A stretch of 64,000 nucleotides of DNA, taken from Branchiostoma floridae (Eukaryota > Chordata > Leptocardii > Amphioxiformes > Branchiostomatidae). The position numbers and the translations under genes are program-made. The notes under the pieces were generated by a model. The model was not told the origin of the DNA. It worked only from the letters and a program-made list of their open reading frames with translations, and ran no database searches. How positions within the stretch are numbered: position 1 is the stretch's first letter; the number at the start of each line of letters is the position of its first letter. Location of the stretch: assembly GCF_000003815.2 (NCBI RefSeq), contig NW_023365801.1, positions 1-64,000 on the forward strand, read 5' to 3'. Positions 43,801 through 58,800 of this stretch are shown piece by piece.

Positions 43801-46800
43801 CGTTTGAATAATAATTTTTTTCCTTTTCTATTTGCTTTTGGATAGACGAGGACAATGTGGCACTGCACTCAAGTTTTGTAACTTATATTAACAGTGCCAC
43901 ATAAGGTACAGACAGAAGGTAAATATAGTATTTACCTACCCGACCAAAGTCAGGCACGCATTTTTTTCACCTGGGTGAAGTGAGGAAGGTCGTGTAAATT
44001 GCCTTTCCCAAGGGCACAACGTCGGGGGCACGGCGGGGATCGAATTCAAGACCTCTAGATTCCAAGCCGAACGCTCTACCGGTTACGCCACGACCGACGC
44101 CACAATGAGCAATTAATTGTGTTGGGCATCTATCACCTTTCACGTTACCTTCACTTACACCCTAATCTTGAATAAAAATCTTCATCCATTAAGGTAGGTG
44201 GGTAGGTCGGTATCTAGTTTACAGTACATAAAAATGCACTTGCAAATTGCTCTGGCCGAGAAGCCTGTTTGCGTTGACGTCACACAATCAGATACGAGGC
44301 AGACTGTAATCGATGTATTTAAAGGGTGCTCATGTTACCATTGAAAAAAAAATGCAAGTTACAAGTTGCTTTTTAAAATCACGGGAAAGCAATGTGACAA
44401 AAAGAATCTGCCAGAAATCTTGGTGTATACATCTAGTTGGGTAGCCATGGCGGTACGTCCTTCACAATCACGTTATGAATAATAAGATAGCTAAAATGAT
44501 TGCTATTTTCGAAGAAAATCGTCACAAGACGCGCATTTTTTTGTGAGCATGAAGTAATTCGATCGGGGGTTACAGATGTATGGTAGAGCGCAAAAACAGA
44601 CGTCGCTTGATCCATTACTTTAAAACTGGAAAAGTCTGGAAATGCCTCGGATGCTACTATGAGCCGTGTGTACGTTAGTGCACCTCCGGCGGCATTGCCG
44701 CGTCGTGACTTCTTCTTCGTTCTTTCTTTTTCTGTACCGGGTTGTTTCCAAACGCAAGAGGAATAAAGCTGGACTTGATAAAAGCGCCTGTTGGCCATGG
44801 GGTTATTTCAAAGCGATACTGGGTATCGGGATTCTTGTAGAGGGATAATAGAAATACCTTTTCTCTAAAATAATACATGTGCTGTTACATTATTAACGTC
44901 GGCAATATAGAGTAATCTGATTACGAGTTACCAATACTAGAAGTATGTAATTTGGTTTGTTTTTGTCTAGGAGCGTCGTGAGTACACCTGCGACTTCCTT
45001 TTGCTTGAAATCTCAGCTGCGCACACGTCAGTGCAGCGCGTCTGCTACTTATCGGGACGTTATATCTGAACGCTTGATACTTATTGGGGGCGTTTCAAAA
45101 CGGTACAGGATACTACATAGTAATAGAGGGATAAAAGCACAATAATGTAACAATGTCTAAGATCTTTGCAGATGACACCTCTCCCTTGTTATATAATTAT
45201 GTGCCTTGTATGTTCCGCTGGCGCGGCATACGTGTGTCTATCTGGCATCGGGAGAATGACTGAAAATTTAGAACAATCTCTGAGCAGACATAAGGGTCCT
45301 GATTAGTTCAAGTGTTGTTTTGGTGTTTCTGCAATAAGGTCTATTCAGTCCTATATCTTTTCAGTTCACTATACCACTCTTCAATAGTGAAAAAGTTTCA
45401 TGTCTATTTAAAAAAAAGGTGATCTTAGCCGATGCATCTGCTTTTGGATTGCATTAAGCCAGTCGTAAAAGTTCCGAATTGTATGCTTTTACTTAATGCA
45501 TTTGTTCAGCCTGCAGAAATGCAACATTACGAGAACAAGATCAACCCATAACCACAATCTGAAGAACAAATTCATATTTTTATGAGAAACACTGTTCACT
45601 GACAAACGAATGTAGCTCACAAGATTTAACTCCGTACGGCAAATCTAATGAAGCAAGAACTGGAGAGCTAGCGATGTGTAAAACAAGTTTTTTTGAATAC
45701 GTCAGATCAAAGAGGCAATCTTCTATGAAGTTCAAGTAGCAGTGAAGTATAAGGAAATGATTGGAAAACCAAGCCTTATCAGGACGGATGATAACTGCAT
45801 GCAGCTCTACATGTTAAACGTTTCTAAAACGAGCTTGTTAGTAGATGACAACCAAGGGCTCATGCTTATCCACTTTTGTATGTAGAGTTGCAAAATTGGA
45901 TACAAATGAATATAATTTGTTCATCTGATTGCTCATTGACTTTAAAAAGTTACTCAGAAAAGTTACAATGTGTGACGAGCGGGGGAATCTTTACAATTTA
46001 ACGTCGGGTTCTCTTTTCGTAACAACTAGTTAAGCTTTACCGTAGCAACGTACTGATTGCCCTTCTTCGTGAAAAATAAATACTACGCTTCTGCTGATTG
46101 CAAACAGACTTCAGGGGCGTATTTCTATCCCTTGTGGATTACCATTATGTTTATCCACACAATATCAGTCTTCCAAAAGGCCCAAGACTTATGAACGGTT
46201 TCTTTAGTGCTGATTGCTCACTCCCGGAAAACTGATCACAGATTCTCCCCTTCAGGGCAAGACGTTTCAAGGTAATGGCAGGAGGAATGGCATGTGGCCT
46301 AGTGATTTGAGTGATATGAGTGATATACAAGCCACACTGATTAAACCATATGTATGACCTTCTTAAGGTATCAGAAAAGCTGAAAGAAGCAAGCCAAAAA
46401 AGCAAAAAGTCGGTGACAAATATACCTCTTTTATCAGATCTACGTGGTCAGAGGGGTTGAACGAATGATGGAATATACAGAGCATGGTGCATATACTAGA
46501 CTATAGATTCAGTGAGATGCCCACCTAAGACTGTGATGTATTCTCTACCCGTTTGGATAAACTCACGTGTCGTCAAGATACCCTTGAGTGTAGCTTATAG
46601 AGTATTCTTTATAGAGTATTCACAACTTGCACACGTTCATAGGAAAATTAGGCAATGCATCATGGCTTTGGGGCTGTCATATTATGCGTTTGAAGTGCTG
46701 TTCAAAGTTTAAATAATTGCCACCGCCTTTCCTAGGCTCCGTTTTTGGGAAAGGGACAATGGCAAATCTGAAAACGCCACAAACGAAGACATGATTGCCT

Positions 46801-49800
46801 TGATGGGAAAATAATTGGAAATGGATGAGGACAAAATATTACAATTTTTTGATACATCCCGGCCGTGTAAAGCACTGAGACATAAATGGCAAAGAGTCAT
46901 GACTCCACTGCGTTATTCTCTTCTTCCCTCAATATTTACCACCCACGACGCACTCCACTACTCTTTGGTAATGTCATTCAAATCAAATCTAGTGAACCAT
47001 TTTCATTCGGGAAAATATATGTTGTAGAACTGCACAGGTCTTTGGACTTCAGTCATTGGTTTTAAGACCCCATTCGGTATATGAGGCAACGATTTTTTTT
47101 CATAAAAGAAACTTTGACTGAGTTGAAAATCGATAAGACTAAGAGGGAGCAGAACTGACTGATACCATTCGGTCTCTGCGGAGGCTCCATAATGTACACG
47201 GCTCAACTCTTACCCGTACCAAAGTTTTCTAGAACGGTGCGATGCTTGTATTGCTGATATCATTAAAGTTTTATTTTATTTCATACGATTTTAAGTATTT
47301 CTCAGATAAAAGGCTGTTAATCTACACTAAAAAACGATTGCGTTTCACGAGAGACCATAGCACTAGTGGAGATACAGCTCAGATAAAACAAACAGCTCAC
47401 TCACTCACCCACTCACTCATGGCCCATACCCACGGTGGTCGTAGGGGCTCCACGACACCCATCAGCGGTGATCTTTGCCCAAACAAACAAACAAACAAAT
47501 AAACAAACAAGACATGAATCTTATTGCTTATTCACCCATGATATTATATTTACCCCATGGTATTTATATTCAGCAACATTTTGGTATTCATTTTTTCTAA
47601 TTTTGTATAGTTGGCGGTGGATACCACCCATTCAACGCCTTTGTTTTGCCTGGTACTATTGTGATTGATTTTTCCGTTCCCTTGTCAGCACGAACCGGAC
47701 TTTGTGACATCCGTCTGTCTGTGTGTCATTCGCCAAAACTAATGAAATCAGACAATTTACTTTGTGCAAGACAGTTTCAAATACCAATATACAAACAAGA
47801 GATGAAAATGTTCAGGTACAATTATATACGACTTGCCTTTATACAAATTTCATTTGTTGGAAAGGTATAAAACTACCTCGGGTAGGTAACCAGTTTGGTG
47901 ACGTATAAGAATGTGAGCCAAATTTGTGCTTGCCACAATCTGATACTCTAATGCTTTTATAAAGTAAATTGTACTGGATCCAGCAGTGCCCGGAGCAGTT
48001 TCTCACTACCCGGCATTTATACAAACGTCATTACTTTAGTTAAGTGCTCTTGATGACCCTTAGGTTCAACTCTCAAAGTTTTGAAGGCTAAATCGTTTAT
48101 TCTTTATCAAATCTTGAAGTTAAGAAACACTTAACTTCAAGATTGATAAAGAATNNNNNNNNNNNNNNNNNNNNNNNNNNNNNNNNNNNNNNNNNNNNNN
48201 NNNNNNNNNNNNNNNNNNNNNNNNNNNNNNNNNNNNNNNNNNNNNNNNNNNNNNNNNNNNNNNNNNNNNNNNNNNNNNNNNNNNNNNNNNNNNNNNNNNN
48301 NNNNNNNNNNNNNNNNNNNNNNNNNNNNNNNNNNNNNNNNNNNNNNNNNNNNNNNNNNNNNNNNNNNNNNNNNNNNNNNNNNNNNNNNNNNNNNNNNNNN
48401 NNNNNNNNNNNNNNNNNNNNNNNNNNNNNNNNNNNNNNNNNNNNNGCGAAATGGATGCAAAAGACATTTTCTAGCAAACGCAGGATATGCCCCTCTGTTA
48501 TGTTCTAGACAAATATGAATTTAGAAGTGACATGATCTTTATAGAATAAAAAGATATCGACTCCCCGAATAAAATTATATATGCTACATAATGTTACATG
48601 TTGTTATTTATTTTACATATTATGAATTAGGTACTAGTCATTATTTGATAACACATCAACCATCCTGACTTAGGACTTCTACATGCACAAACCCTTTATT
48701 TATTTGTATTCTCGATAGAACTTCGCCTTTTGCAATCCACATTTCTTACATTCCTGCAATAACTCCCAGCTCATTTGGGCGAAAACAGGAGATGGTGGGA
48801 AGAAAACAAGTTCGACATAAATGTAAATTCCCATCCTTTACAACCGAAAAGTCTGAAACTGACCAGAAATCTAATTTAGCACTTTCACATCTTGCACAGG
48901 TCCTGTGGAACGGGCAATTTACGGGTAAAAGGAGAGATTTGCCATTACATTAACCTTGTACCGACCACTTAGACTTTTGAAAAATTGGTCCAATCTGTCC
49001 TTCACCCCAGGTAACCCAATCTTATCTTCGAATTCCTTTCCTTCTCTTAACCTTGGGTAACTTCGATAGCCTAGTGGGTAGATAACTTATTTACAGTGGG
49101 ATGGTGACCTGCTGGTCAGGGCTGCTGCCCCAGGACCGGGAGATACCGAAGTTGAATTATTGACAGATTCTGGTGTTGTGCTCTTGCAATTGTAAAATAC
49201 ACTTTACACCAATTGCCATAATTGACTCAGGTTCAAATGACAGAGCCACATTTCAAGCACATTAAAATCGAGCCCATTCCAGTGTAAGTGCCTGAAATAA
49301 ATAGACACTTTTTCAGTGGCCATCTCTTCCCCGTTACAGTTGCTACAATAAAAGATTTACATTTTTTTTTTTAAATAAAACGTTAAGTACACACATCAAG
49401 GTCTCAAAAAAAGATTAGCCATAGTCGTTTTAAGATATCTGCCAGGGGGTCGAAACTTCACCCCTTTCTGTTACAAAAGCCACATACTTTTTAAACAATC
49501 ATGTCCAAATTGCGAGAAATCGAAACCAAGCATTCTGCTGTAGCACAGTAGATAGCCACTAGGAAGCCCATAATCGAACATGACCTTCGATTCCCGAACT
49601 ATTTCCTATATATTATTATATATTCCTAATAATCTACAACTTCAGGAGCAGCAACACAAGCTGAAAACGTTCGGCGAATCATTTCTGCTTTGAAGAAAAA
49701 AATCTCAAAAGAATGGAGGCAACGGCCTACAATTGCTTCGAGACAGCGTAATGGTGGTCCACCTGTACGCAAAATTCAATTTGGCTTGCTGCACTTTTCT

Positions 49801-52800
49801 TTGATTGAGTCTTAAATAGAATCACCCGCCAATGTACTGACGTCATTTGTTCACCTCACTTTTACTTATTCTCTAGCCCTTTGACAAGGTTTACTTGGAC
49901 TATTCTTCATTCTTCCATTTATTCTTCATTATTCCATTTCCTTTTAGAGACACATTTCTGGCTTTTCTTGCTCCTTCATGGACACTAAAATGTTTGTATC
50001 AGGAATATCTATTCACGCTAAGCACGTTACTTCACTTCACTCTAAGCCTTTCTAATTTGATTATAGGGTGCCATTTTCTTGACATTCCGAACTAATAGGA
50101 AGATGGGCAGAAAATATTGCCTTGTAATGAATTGTAAGTGGTTGGGAGGGTTGAACTAATATGACTGAACACACCAAATAGGGTACATCAATCGAAAACA
50201 TCTCTATTTTTGTTCTTTCACACCGTTCTATTTAACTATATATGGTCAGGTGTTTTTTCTGTGCAATTTATGGCAAATATATAGCATTTTGTACACCGTA
50301 TAGCTCTTCATATGTTTAGAAACTTGATGCCAGCACAAATGTCAATTTTCTCAATATATGTCTTATAACCTTTTTCCACTGAAGCGGCAACCGTTATCGA
50401 CCAACGAGTGATCAAAACTTCAAGCAATGGAGACGACTTTTGTTTAAAATTTTTTAAAAAGTTTTATGTGTCTACTAAATCTTAAGTTTACTTCTTGAAC
50501 TACATTGACGGGAAAAAAGATTTCTAGAAATTAATGTCTGGGTAGTGAGCAGGTGTAAATCGTTTAGTCATTTATCCACAGAGTATGATTCCTGTAAGAA
50601 AAATACAGCGTGCTCCGGGTACTATCAGACACCGACTTTTCTTTCTAACTTGAATGGAAAAATATTGACGTACTTTAAATCAAACTAGTTAGAAAAAGTA
50701 TTTGAATCTTCAGGCTAATTATCAGGTGACGTTTTACCACAAAGGCATTTTGGAATCCAGCCGAGTATTAATGTAAACATATTTACTAAAAGGTTAGAAA
50801 CTGCGTCATTTCGTTTTCCTCTCACGTCGAGGCTGGACATCGTACCGTGTAGAGTAGACCACGTAGCAATTTGGCATACACTTAGGACACCATAAATCTC
50901 TTGACAGATAACAATAACCTTTTGTTTTTATATGTTGAGATTGTATGCATGTGATGTATATGGGCGGAAACAATTCAACGTTGTAGAATCTGTAGTATAC
51001 TTCATATATTTGTTAAGAATGGAATCCATTACTCTCCTAGCAGAGATTAGACTTCGGCTGTTTTTTTAAACGTTTTTAGGCGTTCTTATCGGGCTTTCTA
51101 TTTTTCTATGTCTCGCGACCTAACCAGTAAAACTCCACCACGTTTTCCTCTATGCAGATTACAGATCTGTGACTTAGCATGCTGTGGTTCAACTCTTGCA
51201 GACAGCTGTTAATAACGTTATCCGTCTCCAAGTTCGTCTCTATACTCAAATTGTACTTTCTCCAGCGAGATCTTTACCATGTCCAGGCCCTTATAACCGT
51301 CCCTGCATAGAGACGGACGATGCTACAAACATGTGATCCACAGCTCGCTGCGTCAGGTCCAATTTGTCAAAAATGTAGTAGATGCTGTGGCTTCATTCTT
51401 TGACGAAGACTGGTACAGTACGGTCAAGAAGTTGGACAAGTATGATTATCTGTGCTGACCATGAGCTGTCAATGGAATTCGCATCATGTTTGCATTTTCA
51501 AAGGTTAGTTATGCATAGCGGACATGGTATCATTGCCAATAGCATGTTGACGCAACCTTGAATTAAGCACGCAACCGCATGCTGCACACCGCCGAGAATA
51601 ATTGATTCCACCGCACAACAGGAGATACTTTCATCGTGAACCGTCACAGCACAAGACAAAACTGATAGGGTCTCAGTTCGACGCCAACGAAATTCGTTTG
51701 CATTGATTACATCAAAGGCTCCTTTGTGATTCACTCTCGGCTAAGAAGCTGGTAAAGTACATTACCGGAGGCAAAGACCTATACTTTGCATCCAAATATG
51801 TGGCTTCCGCACGGCAATTATTCTTTACAAAGATTCAATTTCCAAGGAAAGCTTAACAAGCGGGTGCAGTTTCATGATATGTAATTACGTTCGACAGCCG
51901 TGGGGGACTTTTTATTTAGTGTTAATGCACCAATTTGCTTGATTTTTGGCATGTTGGTAATTTTTTGCAAAACATTATGATTGTGCCCCCACAGTAGTGT
52001 TTTCAGTTAATGCATAATTACAGGGTGACATCCCCGTACTACAACCAATGCATTGGTATAGTCCACTGCTAATTGATCATCTATTTTGGAGGAAGATAGC
52101 TAGAATTGATGAAGAGGAGAAGGGAGTTAAAATGTCACTAAGGTTTGTGATGGCTAGCGCCGGCTAGGGCATCAAGAAATTACCAATCAAACTGATCTAC
52201 GGTGATACAAGATGTTTGATTTCTTGGTTGATTTCTGTAGCGTTTGCCCGGTCATGTATGCACAAGTATGTATATTATCAAAGTTGTCCAGTTCATTTTA
52301 GATAATAGTATTGTCTAAATTGACTCACTTGATACACAATCGGCTTAAATGTCAACAAGGACTGACGATAAAAAGGGATTTCTGATGCATTACCAAGAGA
52401 AGCCACTAAGAGGCCAGAGCTGAATGTCAACTTTCGTTTTCAATAGATCTATGCAGATGCTCAAATATCATCACAATCATTCCATACCTCACTGAGGTGT
52501 TCTGGCAAAAGTATGCATACTCCCAGACTCACAAAGCACACAAGCTAATTCCAAATGTAAACTTCAATCATTACATAATAGATACTCCTTTCACGGGTAC
52601 ACCTATCCATTATGTTGCAGGTCTTATCATTTGATAATCCAACCATGTGATTCGACAGTCTATTTTGCACCCAGTGACTGTTCTACCTATTTTGATCTGC
52701 TGTTACTACATAGCAGTATATTGTATGATGTACAATATGCACCACTTCAATCACCACAGTCCATTTGGAATCAGATTTATCATGTTCGCCCCATCGGAAA

Positions 52801-55800
52801 CAGGAAGGCAGTACTTAATCGTAATGGAACTTCTATCTATAAACGTACTTTCCTCCCATCGTAAAACGTTATGATTTTCTGTAGTTTGTTGGGAGGATGT
52901 TCTCTGTAGACATTTAAAAGGGGTTCCGCCAGCGTTTACGCATTTCTGATCCCCTTTCCGATACTAAACATGAACAAAATTTACTATATAGTTTGCAATT
53001 GCTAGTGAATTATGTAGGAGTGTTTCAATTGTAATTCTCAGCGAGCATGAAAATACCATAAAGCTGCACCCATGGCTTCCCTAAGGCTATGTCTATGATC
53101 GCGAACTTTTCATTTTTATTTTACGTGGATATTCACTGCATCTCAATGAATTAGAAACATTTTCACTGTCAACAGCATACGTAATTAGTGCTTATCATCA
53201 TAATTTATGCAGAAAGTCGAAAACTGAGTTTTACACTAAAATACTATATTTCTTTCAAAATATTCATCTAAACAACTATAACTTGTTGCTCTAATAGCAA
53301 TGATGAGGAATACCTGTTGTTTTATTGAAATTTCTTGATATTTTACGTAATTTATGATTCATAATTGACTGGGGCCATTTTTGACCCCACAGAACCAGAC
53401 ACAAACTTTCGAATATTATTGTATAAGTAATGGGCAAAACTCAGTGAAAAATTGGTAGTGTTGTAAGACATGTATACGAACAAATTCATGGAAGGAATTT
53501 TTTATCTGATTAAAAATGTTGCTATGGCAGATAAAAATATATGCCTGGGGTCAGAAAATGGCCCTATACGGTCGGATGAGGGTTGACCTTAGCCCTATCT
53601 CAAACGGTAGCCCTGTCCGCAACAGTAACCGTAACTCCACCAATCAAAGGAGCAAAACTGGCTTCCCACCGGGGAAGCACGTCCATACATAGACTCCTAC
53701 AGAGCACGATTCTAGCACTTGACAAGGAGCTTTAAAACGAGCACAAAAGAAAATCCAACGAGAGAAAGCCCTGGAACAGACCCAAATTTCTCTTTGCCTT
53801 GACCCTTGTAGTTTAATCCCTCCTCCCACCACAGTAATGCCCCTTGCCACTTGGAATGAGTCGTTATTGGATTTAACCTCTCTGCTTGACATGAAAATGA
53901 CCTGTAAAATCCTGGCGAATACAACATGTCCAAGTTCTTCCTTTGATCGCAAGCTGGGGTAAATGATTGGGTGCCGACTTTGTGCAACAGCAATCCCACT
54001 GGTAGAATCGAATGATCACTTGCCGAGATAACGATAGAGTTGCCGTTAATCGCATGTTTGAGTCCTTTCATGCGAGTTAACATTTCTTGGAAAGCGATAC
54101 TTGGTGACTTTGAACTTCAACTGAAGTTAGCCCCCTCTTGCACATTCAGGACCTTGCTCCTAAACTTGCACACGATCGTTTCCACGATCGTCTGCACGAG
54201 CAACCTCCATGGAGGAGCTCTGGTTGGCGGTAAGTTGGATGTGTTCAGACCATTTTTGGCCACGTCATGCCGGACAACCATGCTCCAGAGATTTTGCAGC
54301 CATTTTGCAAACCAGTATGAATGACCTACTCCAGTAGTCCCAACCGAGATCCGAACGCTTTCGAGTCAACTCTTAAACACTCCTAACCATTTCGACCTCT
54401 AGACGTCCTGACCTATTGCCACCCGATTGCCAACGCTGTAGGGATCAAAATGCTGACTTACTTCCAAATTTCTCCAACCCATTAACTCTTACTCTCGAAT
54501 GTTAAAAATACTTTGAAACGTTCAAGTCAGCAGCAGCCAACTGCGCCGACCAGTTACCAACCACAGCCGATCTTCCTGCAAAGCAACTTTTTAACATGGT
54601 CTGAGGAAGATTGGGAAAGGTTTTAGACAATGGAAATTAGTGCAAGAGAAAGGAGAAAGAATATAGATAGCGCACTTCAATGGGCATTATGGCACATTCT
54701 GCACATGTAATGGTCCTTGGTGCATTGAGCACGTGAAAACATCGACACGCTTGGCTCTGTATACTTTAGAAAATTGTTCCCCCGGCATCATACTTTGATG
54801 TGTATCAAACCTTTTATCTTTTGCTGTGTGTTGTTTTGCAGGTAACCCTTTTGGAGACGTCATCTGCAAGCTGCAGCCATTGGTTCAGGGTATCTCTGTC
54901 GGTGCCTCTATCTTCTCGCTTACGGCCATAGCGGTGGACAGGTGCGGCATGTTCGCGATGGGGAGGGAGCACGGCTTTTTGGGGTTTTCCTCAGTCACAT
55001 TTCAAAGGGAATTCGCAGTGGGGGTACTCGGACGCCAAGGGACACCGACTTCAAGTTACATCTTGCAGTCACATTTCAAAACCTATGCCACATCCAATAG
55101 TTTATTAGCTGATAAAATAAGGCTGTAAACGACACGGTGGGGAACCGGTTTAGGTTTAGCCGAAATGGATGGTGGATTGTAGACCTTTTATTGTGTAGAA
55201 TACGTTTTTTGTTAATAAGTTTTAAACAATGTAATGAATATTTACATGTTGGGTGGACCGTGGATAACAACAATAGCGTAGTCTAATGGTAGTTGTTAAA
55301 ACATTGAACTAAATTATAAAGAATTTAGATGACCCTGATCATAAAATGGAGTAAGCCTTGCACCTAAGCATTTGGCATTTTAGACAGTCAATCTCTGTGG
55401 TTGTAGCTATGGTGTTTGAGTGGATTCCACCCCGTAACAGAATCCAGGAAGTGTGTCCAGGCGGGCTGCAACATTCGGGGACCAAGATGACCCCAGTACG
55501 CTCACGATGGTCTGGTAACAAGGCTGACCACATAGGACGGGGATAGTTTTGATCGCTAATTATTTTAACTACTTCTGCTGTTGTGTAACGCCCGGGGTCA
55601 CATTTACAAGCCGAGGTCCGACCGGAAAGATTGCGGGAACTAAAGAGTATGGTATACACAAAGACAACAAAACACAAAAAAAGGTTTGTGTTAATAGTTG
55701 GAAAATAATCAGCGTAATCTGTGTACATTTCTTGATAAACACTGTTATCGTTCACGCAACATCCCAACCGGGACCCGGTATAGAAATGTGTCCTTAGCAT

Positions 55801-58800
55801 TGTATCAAGAAGGTCTACGTGGGTAATTTTACAGTTTTGTAACATTCCATTCTTTGATATTCCATCTACACACTCAGGTTCCAGGTCATCATCAATCCAC
55901 GAAAGCCGAAGATGTCAAGATGTCGGTCTGTGCAGATCATCACTGCCATCTGGGTGTTCAGCGCCCTCATCATGTGGCCACAGGCGTTGGTGATCGAGAA
56001 CAAAGAAGAGGTACTACCCGGCTACCAGAACCAGACCATGCAGTTCTGCGATGAGCAATGGCCATCTGTTGAGTACAACCAGGTACACGCCTCTCACAGA
56101 GAGATCATGATTCTTAAGCATGAAAGCGTATCTGGGATAGTAACGTCTGGTTTGACAACAGGAAAATAAGTCACCCAAACAAAGCTAAATAATCGATACT
56201 TCGCTTTTGTCAGTGCCTGATCTAGAATGTTGGTTGGTTGTTTCGTTGGCTGCTTGCTTCTTGGTTATTTGGTTGTCTTATTTCTCTACTGTTTGCTTAA
56301 AGATATTGAATGATTGTTGTTTGGTGGTTTGATTTTTCTTGTTTTTGACCTGGGAAGAGAAATTGGATGGTTTGTGGAATACTCGAAATCTTAGCATTCA
56401 TTCATTTTAGACCTTCTAGATGGACCCAAACTTTTCTCTCAGAAAACGGAAACTTTCCTCTCAGAATACTTCAGAAGATCGATCTTTGTTAATTAACGTG
56501 GCTGAAAATGTATAGCGTGCCCCGGAACATTGATTGTTTTAGATGGAGTGGGATTCTAGAATTTTTCACACCAAACGTGCGTCACACGTTTCGTCAAAAA
56601 GTAATGAGGCCCAGTGCGGTTAACAGATTGGTCCCGAGATGGCTGATTACGTGTATTACCGCCCAGTTGGAGCGTACTGTCTATAGTTCAGTGATCCAAA
56701 TCCATCAATCTGCTACGGACTCAGGTACAGTGAGGACAAAGTTTCCATAACTGGTGTGATGCTGTATATGTAGAAGCATTAAATAATTCGGCATATCCCT
56801 CTTAGCTCACTTGCAGGTAATATAAAACCGGCAGTCTTGATTTTTGGGAGAATACGTACAACACAACCGTCAAAATGAGTTTAAATTTATAGACGTCCAG
56901 AGCAATCGTTTCAGAATTAATTTCAGGGCACAAAGCGTATTGATAAAGACTTGAATCGATGACTGTTATTTAATTATGTACCGCTACAAATGACCAAACT
57001 ACGACTAAAGTCGAAGTTAGAGATGCAGACACTTGCAAAATCCAGCCGCAGGTAGACAGGAAATATCCATTTGTCATTTCCTAAATTCCTACCCTCTAAA
57101 TATTTTTGAAGCCGTTATCTCCAACTGCTTATTCCCTCAAATATCAAATCGAGAATGAAACAGGAGGATATACCTGACATAACTTTTTATCCTCTATCGT
57201 GGGACATTTTCATATGTCGCCTGGTGGATGGGCGGAATAGTTAACAGAGCAACTGAAAAGAAACACCAAGTATGTGTCTTAGGAACTCTGTGTAAGCCCA
57301 TCCCAGTAATCGAAATTCATCAATTTGTTACAGCCCCGATCGGGTAAATGAACTTTAAAGGTAAACATTCCCAACTGTTATGCTGTTAGCAGGTTGTTAA
57401 TTCACTTTATCTTGGGAATGGTACAGGTATAGAAAGGCCCATCCCACTTCTTCCACGGCTTTTTACCTCCCTAACCGAATTTACATACCCATTTACACCC
57501 AAGTGGAGTGATGAAGGTGGTATTTAGTAGTTTTCCCAGAACACAACGTCTAGTCAATTTTAGGAATAGAACGCGTGACGTCTCGATACCGCTTCCGTTA
57601 GCCAAGCCATTTGTAGTTAGCAAGACCTAAGTATGCACGCATGTCATTATATATCATAGTACCGTTTCTGATGCAGTACCAAGTATAGTTGCCAGGAGGC
57701 TCAAACTCGACCTTGAACGTTCCTTTAAAATTCTTATTAAGCTGCTGCTAAGAAAACACATACACATCGACAAACAACAACAAAAACTATTATCTTCATT
57801 TTCTATGGAGATAACGAATGACAAGACAAATTTGTTATTGTTGATTCTACATGTAGGCCTACACAGTCATGCTGTTTATCGTCATCTACATCGGACCTCT
57901 GCTGATTAACGTGTACCTGTACATCCGGATCTCCTTCCGCATCTGGTACAAGCCCAACCCCGCTATGGCCTCCAGCCGATCATCCAAGATGTCCAACCTG
58001 ACGCAGGTAGTGTTTTGCACCTCTGTTTATTGGATGAACACAAACAATAAACGCATGCACAAACACACACACACACACACAGTGACACACACACACACAC
58101 ACAGCCACAAACACAAAACGTATACACACACGCGCACACACGCATAACGTTACACACACAAAACGCAGTATTTCACGCGTCTTTCTGGTTGCGTGCTCGT
58201 AACAGTTCCATGTATCGTGCTTAGTGGACATGCTCAGAATAATGTTCCCGTTGACAACAGTCGTTGGGATTTGCTATTTCAGGTGTCCAAGAAGAGAGTC
58301 CGTGTGATCAAAATGCTGATCACCGTCCTGGTGCTGTTCGCTGTGTGCTGGCTCCCCATCCACGCCTGCCTCCTCATCGACTCCTTCAAGCGCCACAAGA
58401 TGACCATCTGGCAGCGCAGCTTTCTGTACGCCTACATGTTCCCGATAGCGCACTGGCTCCTCTACTTCAACAGCTCCATCAACCCCATCGTCTATGGCTA
58501 CTTCAACACCAACTTCAGACGCAGTTTCGAAAGTCTCTGCGGTGCCGCCTTTCCACTTGAAGACAGCGGCGGTACCAGTGGGAAGGAACTGAGAGGAAAC
58601 GGCCGCCCGGCAAGTGGCCGTACCTATAAAGTGAAAATCGAGATGGCGTCCACGGGAAACGGGTTGACACGGTCGCTTCGTACTGTCCAGCGCGACAGTC
58701 GGCGCAGAAAGTTTTCTCCCCCGAGCAATATGAACGGTATCACCGGTAGCAATGAGGCTGTCGAAGAGATGTCGCAAGAGAATGAAATTGTCAACATGAC

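Larger units (their letters stand above)
40888..54841 (+). other. GPCR intron 1 (about 14 kb)
   Basis: GT-AG bounded. It contains a foldback element (42607-42818), two SINE-like copies, microsatellites, an N-gap and a relic of the piggyBac-type family (about 53160-53582). No exon of another gene is supported in it. Confidence 0.8.

Noticed and set aside
44031-44102. A tRNA gene on the minus strand
   Set aside because: Boxes A and B are recognisable, but the acceptor and anticodon stems do not form, and a SINE core follows directly.
54942-55128. Read-through of GPCR exon 2 after DRC
   Set aside because: The GT after GACAG is a donor, and exon 3 restores DRF and the family sequence.
55339-55845. 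168-codon minus-strand frame in GPCR intron 2
   Set aside because: Cys-rich in places but no domain spacing recognised, no splice support, and it lies antisense within an intron. Possibly a repeat.
57963-58231. Cys/Val-rich frames on the minus strand at the (CA)n tract
   Set aside because: Translation of the microsatellite.
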